A DNA stretch of 64,000 nucleotides from Candidatus Rhodobacter oscarellae (lineage in GTDB: Bacteria; Pseudomonadota; Alphaproteobacteria; Rhodobacterales; Rhodobacteraceae). Below, piece by piece: positions 62,042 to 64,000 of the stretch; positions within the stretch are counted from its first letter, which is position 1, and each line of letters starts with the position of its first letter. The notes beneath the pieces are model-generated. The model was not told where the DNA came from, did no database searches, and saw nothing but the letters and a program-made list of their open reading frames with translations. The position numbers and the translations under genes are program-made. Location of the stretch: NCBI RefSeq assembly GCF_001078595.1, contig NZ_LFTY01000002.1, positions 3,296,862 to 3,360,861 on the forward strand, in the 5' to 3' direction.

Positions 62042-64000
62042 GCGTGGGCCAGGCCACCGCCCATGACGCCGCGCGGCTGCATGTCACCGGCCAGGCGCGC
62101 TATGTCGACGACATCCCCGCGCCCAAGGGCACGCTGTCGCTGGCCTTCGGGCTCTGCGAGATCGCCCGCGGCAGGATCGCGGCGATGGACATCGCCGCCG
62201 TGCGCGCTGCCCCCGGGGTGGTCGCGGTTCTGGTGGCAGGGGACCTGCCGGCGGCCAACGACGTCTCGCCCTCCGTGCATGACGAGCCCCTGCTGGCGGA
62301 GGGCGAGGTGTTCTATCTGGGCCAGCCGCTGTTCCTGGTGGTCGCCGAGACCCACCTGGCCGCGCGCAAGGCCGCCCGGCTGGGCGTGGTGTCCTATGAG
62401 GAGCTGCCCGCGATCCTGACGATTGACGACGCGCTGGCCGCGGATAGCCGGTTCGAAGGCGGGGCTGTCATTTGGCAGCAAGGGGATGCCTCGTCAGCCC
62501 TTGCGGGCGCGCCTCGGCAGGTCCAGGGGCAGATCGAGATCGGCGGGCAGGAGCACTTCTACCTCGAAGGGCAGGCCGCGTTGGCCTTGCCGCAGGAGGG
62601 CGGCGACATGGTGGTGCACAGCTCCACCCAGCACCCCACCGAGATCCAGCACAAGGTCGCCGAGGCCCTGGCCCTGCCGATGCACGCCGTGCGCGTCGAG
62701 ACCCGCCGCATGGGCGGCGGCTTTGGCGGCAAGGAGAGCCAGGGCAACGCCCTGGCTGTGGCCTGCGCCGTGGCCGCCCGCGCCACGGGCCGCCCCTGCA
62801 AGATGCGCTATGACCGCGATGACGACATGGTGATCACCGGCAAGCGGCATGACTTCCGGATCGCCTATCGCGCGGGCTTTGACGACGAGGGCCGGGTTCT
62901 TGCCGTGGACTTCACGCAATACGCCCGCTGCGGCTGGGCGCAGGACCTGTCGCTGCCCGTCTGCGACCGGGCGATGCTGCATGCCGACAACGCCTATTAT
63001 CTGCCCGCGGTCAGGATCGAGAGCCACCGCCTGAAGACCCACACCCAGTCCGCCACCGCCTTCCGCGGCTTTGGCGGGCCTCAGGGCATGGTCGGGATCG
63101 AGCGCGTCATGGACCACATCGCGCACGCGTTGGGAAAGGACCCGGTGGATGTCCGGCGCCTCAACTTCTACGCCGCGCCCGCGGATGGGGCGGGCATGCG
63201 TATTTCTGACAAGGTGAAGCCGCAGGAGACGCCCTATGGCCAGCCGGTCGAGGATTTCGAGCTGCACGGGATGGTGGAGGCGCTGCTGGCATCCTCGGAC
63301 TACGCCCCGCGGCGCGCGGCGATTGCAGAGTGGAACGCCGCCAACCCGATCCTGAAGAAGGGCATCGCGCTGACGCCGGTGAAGTTCGGCATCTCCTTCA
63401 CGCTGACGCATCTGAACCAGGCGGGCGCGCTGGTGCATGTCTACCAGGACGGGTCCATCCACATGAACCACGGCGGCACCGAGATGGGGCAGGGGCTGTT
63501 CCAGAAGGTGGCGCAGGTGGCGGCGCAGGCGTTTGGCGTGGGGCTGGAGGCGGTGAAGATCACCGCGACGGACACCGCCAAGGTGCCCAACACCTCGGCC
63601 ACGGCGGCCTCAAGCGGGTCGGACCTGAACGGCATGGCCGTCAAGGCCGCCTGCGAGACGATCCGCGACCGCATGGCCGAGCATCTGGCCGAGCTGCACC
63701 AGACCAAGCCCGAGGAGGTCGAATTCGAGGGTGGCGAGGTGCGCATCGGCAGCACCAAGCTGCCCTTCGCCGAGGCCGCGCAGGAATGCTACCAGGGGCG
63801 GGTCAGCCTCTCGGCCACGGGGTTCTACAAGACGCCCAAGATCACCTGGGACCGGGTGAAGGGCCGGGGGCGGCCGTTCTTCTACTTCGCCTATGGCGCG
63901 GCGGTGACCGAGGTGGTGATCGACACGCTCACGGGCGAGAACCGCATCCTGCGCGCCGACATCCTGCATGACGCGGGGGCCTCGCTGAACCCGGCGTTGG
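62038..64000 (+). CDS. xdhB: Xanthine dehydrogenase large (molybdopterin) subunit, cut by window end
   Basis: About 654 residues visible from GTG 62038, with no stop before the window end; the family usually has about 770-780. N-terminal hammerhead part ([20 protein letters not shown]), then cofactor-binding motifs [33 protein letters not shown] and HGGTEMGQG, as in R. capsulatus XdhB. The catalytic Glu near the C-terminus lies outside the window. Start overlaps the xdhA stop; xdhC, the usual chaperone gene, is expected to follow beyond the window. Confidence 0.94.
   Translation, partial: MSVGQATAHDAARLHVTGQARYVDDIPAPKGTLSLAFGLCEIARGRIAAMDIAAVRAAPGVVAVLVAGDLPAANDVSPSVHDEPLLAEGEVFYLGQPLFLVVAETHLAARKAARLGVVSYEELPAILTIDDALAADSRFEGGAVIWQQGDASSALAGAPRQVQGQIEIGGQEHFYLEGQAALALPQEGGDMVVHSSTQHPTEIQHKVAEALALPMHAVRVETRRMGGGFGGKESQGNALAVACAVAARATGRPCKMRYDRDDDMVITGKRHDFRIAYRAGFDDEGRVLAVDFTQYARCGWAQDLSLPVCDRAMLHADNAYYLPAVRIESHRLKTHTQSATAFRGFGGPQGMVGIERVMDHIAHALGKDPVDVRRLNFYAAPADGAGMRISDKVKPQETPYGQPVEDFELHGMVEALLASSDYAPRRAAIAEWNAANPILKKGIALTPVKFGISFTLTHLNQAGALVHVYQDGSIHMNHGGTEMGQGLFQKVAQVAAQAFGVGLEAVKITATDTAKVPNTSATAASSGSDLNGMAVKAACETIRDRMAEHLAELHQTKPEEVEFEGGEVRIGSTKLPFAEAAQECYQGRVSLSATGFYKTPKITWDRVKGRGRPFFYFAYGAAVTEVVIDTLTGENRILRADILHDAGASLNPAL

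Overview
The window looks like chromosomal DNA of a marine-type alphaproteobacterium in the Rhodobacteraceae (Roseobacter group). This rests on gene content seen directly: a CcrM-type GANTC methylase next to rnhB, a FlbT/FlaF/DUF1217 flagellar set, UrtABCDE, XdhAB, DUF6636- and DUF6455-type small proteins, and GC-rich codon use. No rRNA, tRNA, CRISPR array, insertion sequence or prophage was recognised. The species cannot be named from sequence alone.

Layout. 1-2.7 kb: ccrM (cut by the window start) and rnhB, with GANTC sites and a hairpin between them, then two small exported proteins. 2.7-8 kb: a two-helix membrane protein ending in an OmpR-like winged helix, a row of four perfect palindromes, alkane monooxygenase alkB, and a tripartite tricarboxylate transporter (tctCBA). 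8.2-14.7 kb: an oxalate operon (GntR regulator, oxalyl-CoA decarboxylase, formyl-CoA transferase, a formyltransferase resembling the hydrolase domain of 10-formyl-THF dehydrogenase, and formate-THF ligase). 14.7-18.6 kb: a PhnD-like binding protein with a histidine kinase and two receiver-only regulators. 18.7-26 kb: a CHMI-type isomerase and the urea ABC transporter urtABCDE, with an unrelated secreted protein between urtB and urtC. 26.2-33.7 kb: a glutamate-synthase-like three-gene set (glx/mgs type) with an amidotransferase and an FAD oxidoreductase, followed by a MarR and a GntR regulator; the GntR gene and the glx-type operon share an operator-like palindrome. 33.9-39 kb: TerC protein, an iron-type ABC permease, and a secreted serralysin-type RTX protease. 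39-41 kb: a CapD/FlaA1-type sugar-nucleotide enzyme. 41-54 kb: a flagellar block (fliL flgHA flgGF fliQE flgCB / fliI / DUF1217 flbT flaF fliC / flgN-like flgJ / fliK flgD). 54-64 kb: clpB, pyrF, an SGNH hydrolase, an RbsD/FucU protein, ribokinase, an SDR enzyme and xdhAB (xdhB cut by the window end).

How it fits together: oxalate and one-carbon units, urea, glutamine/glutamate derivatives, purines, alkanes and ribose are handled by separate small catabolic operons, each with its own local regulator or transporter. The flagellar block lacks export gate, basal-body ring, hook and motor genes, which must lie elsewhere.

The most unusual non-coding signals are two four-unit arrays of GTCGG spaced exactly 11 bp apart (26141-26178 minus, 57622-57659 plus), several families of palindromic repeats, one of which lies inside the xdhA reading frame, and a palindrome enclosing GANTC sites in front of ccrM.
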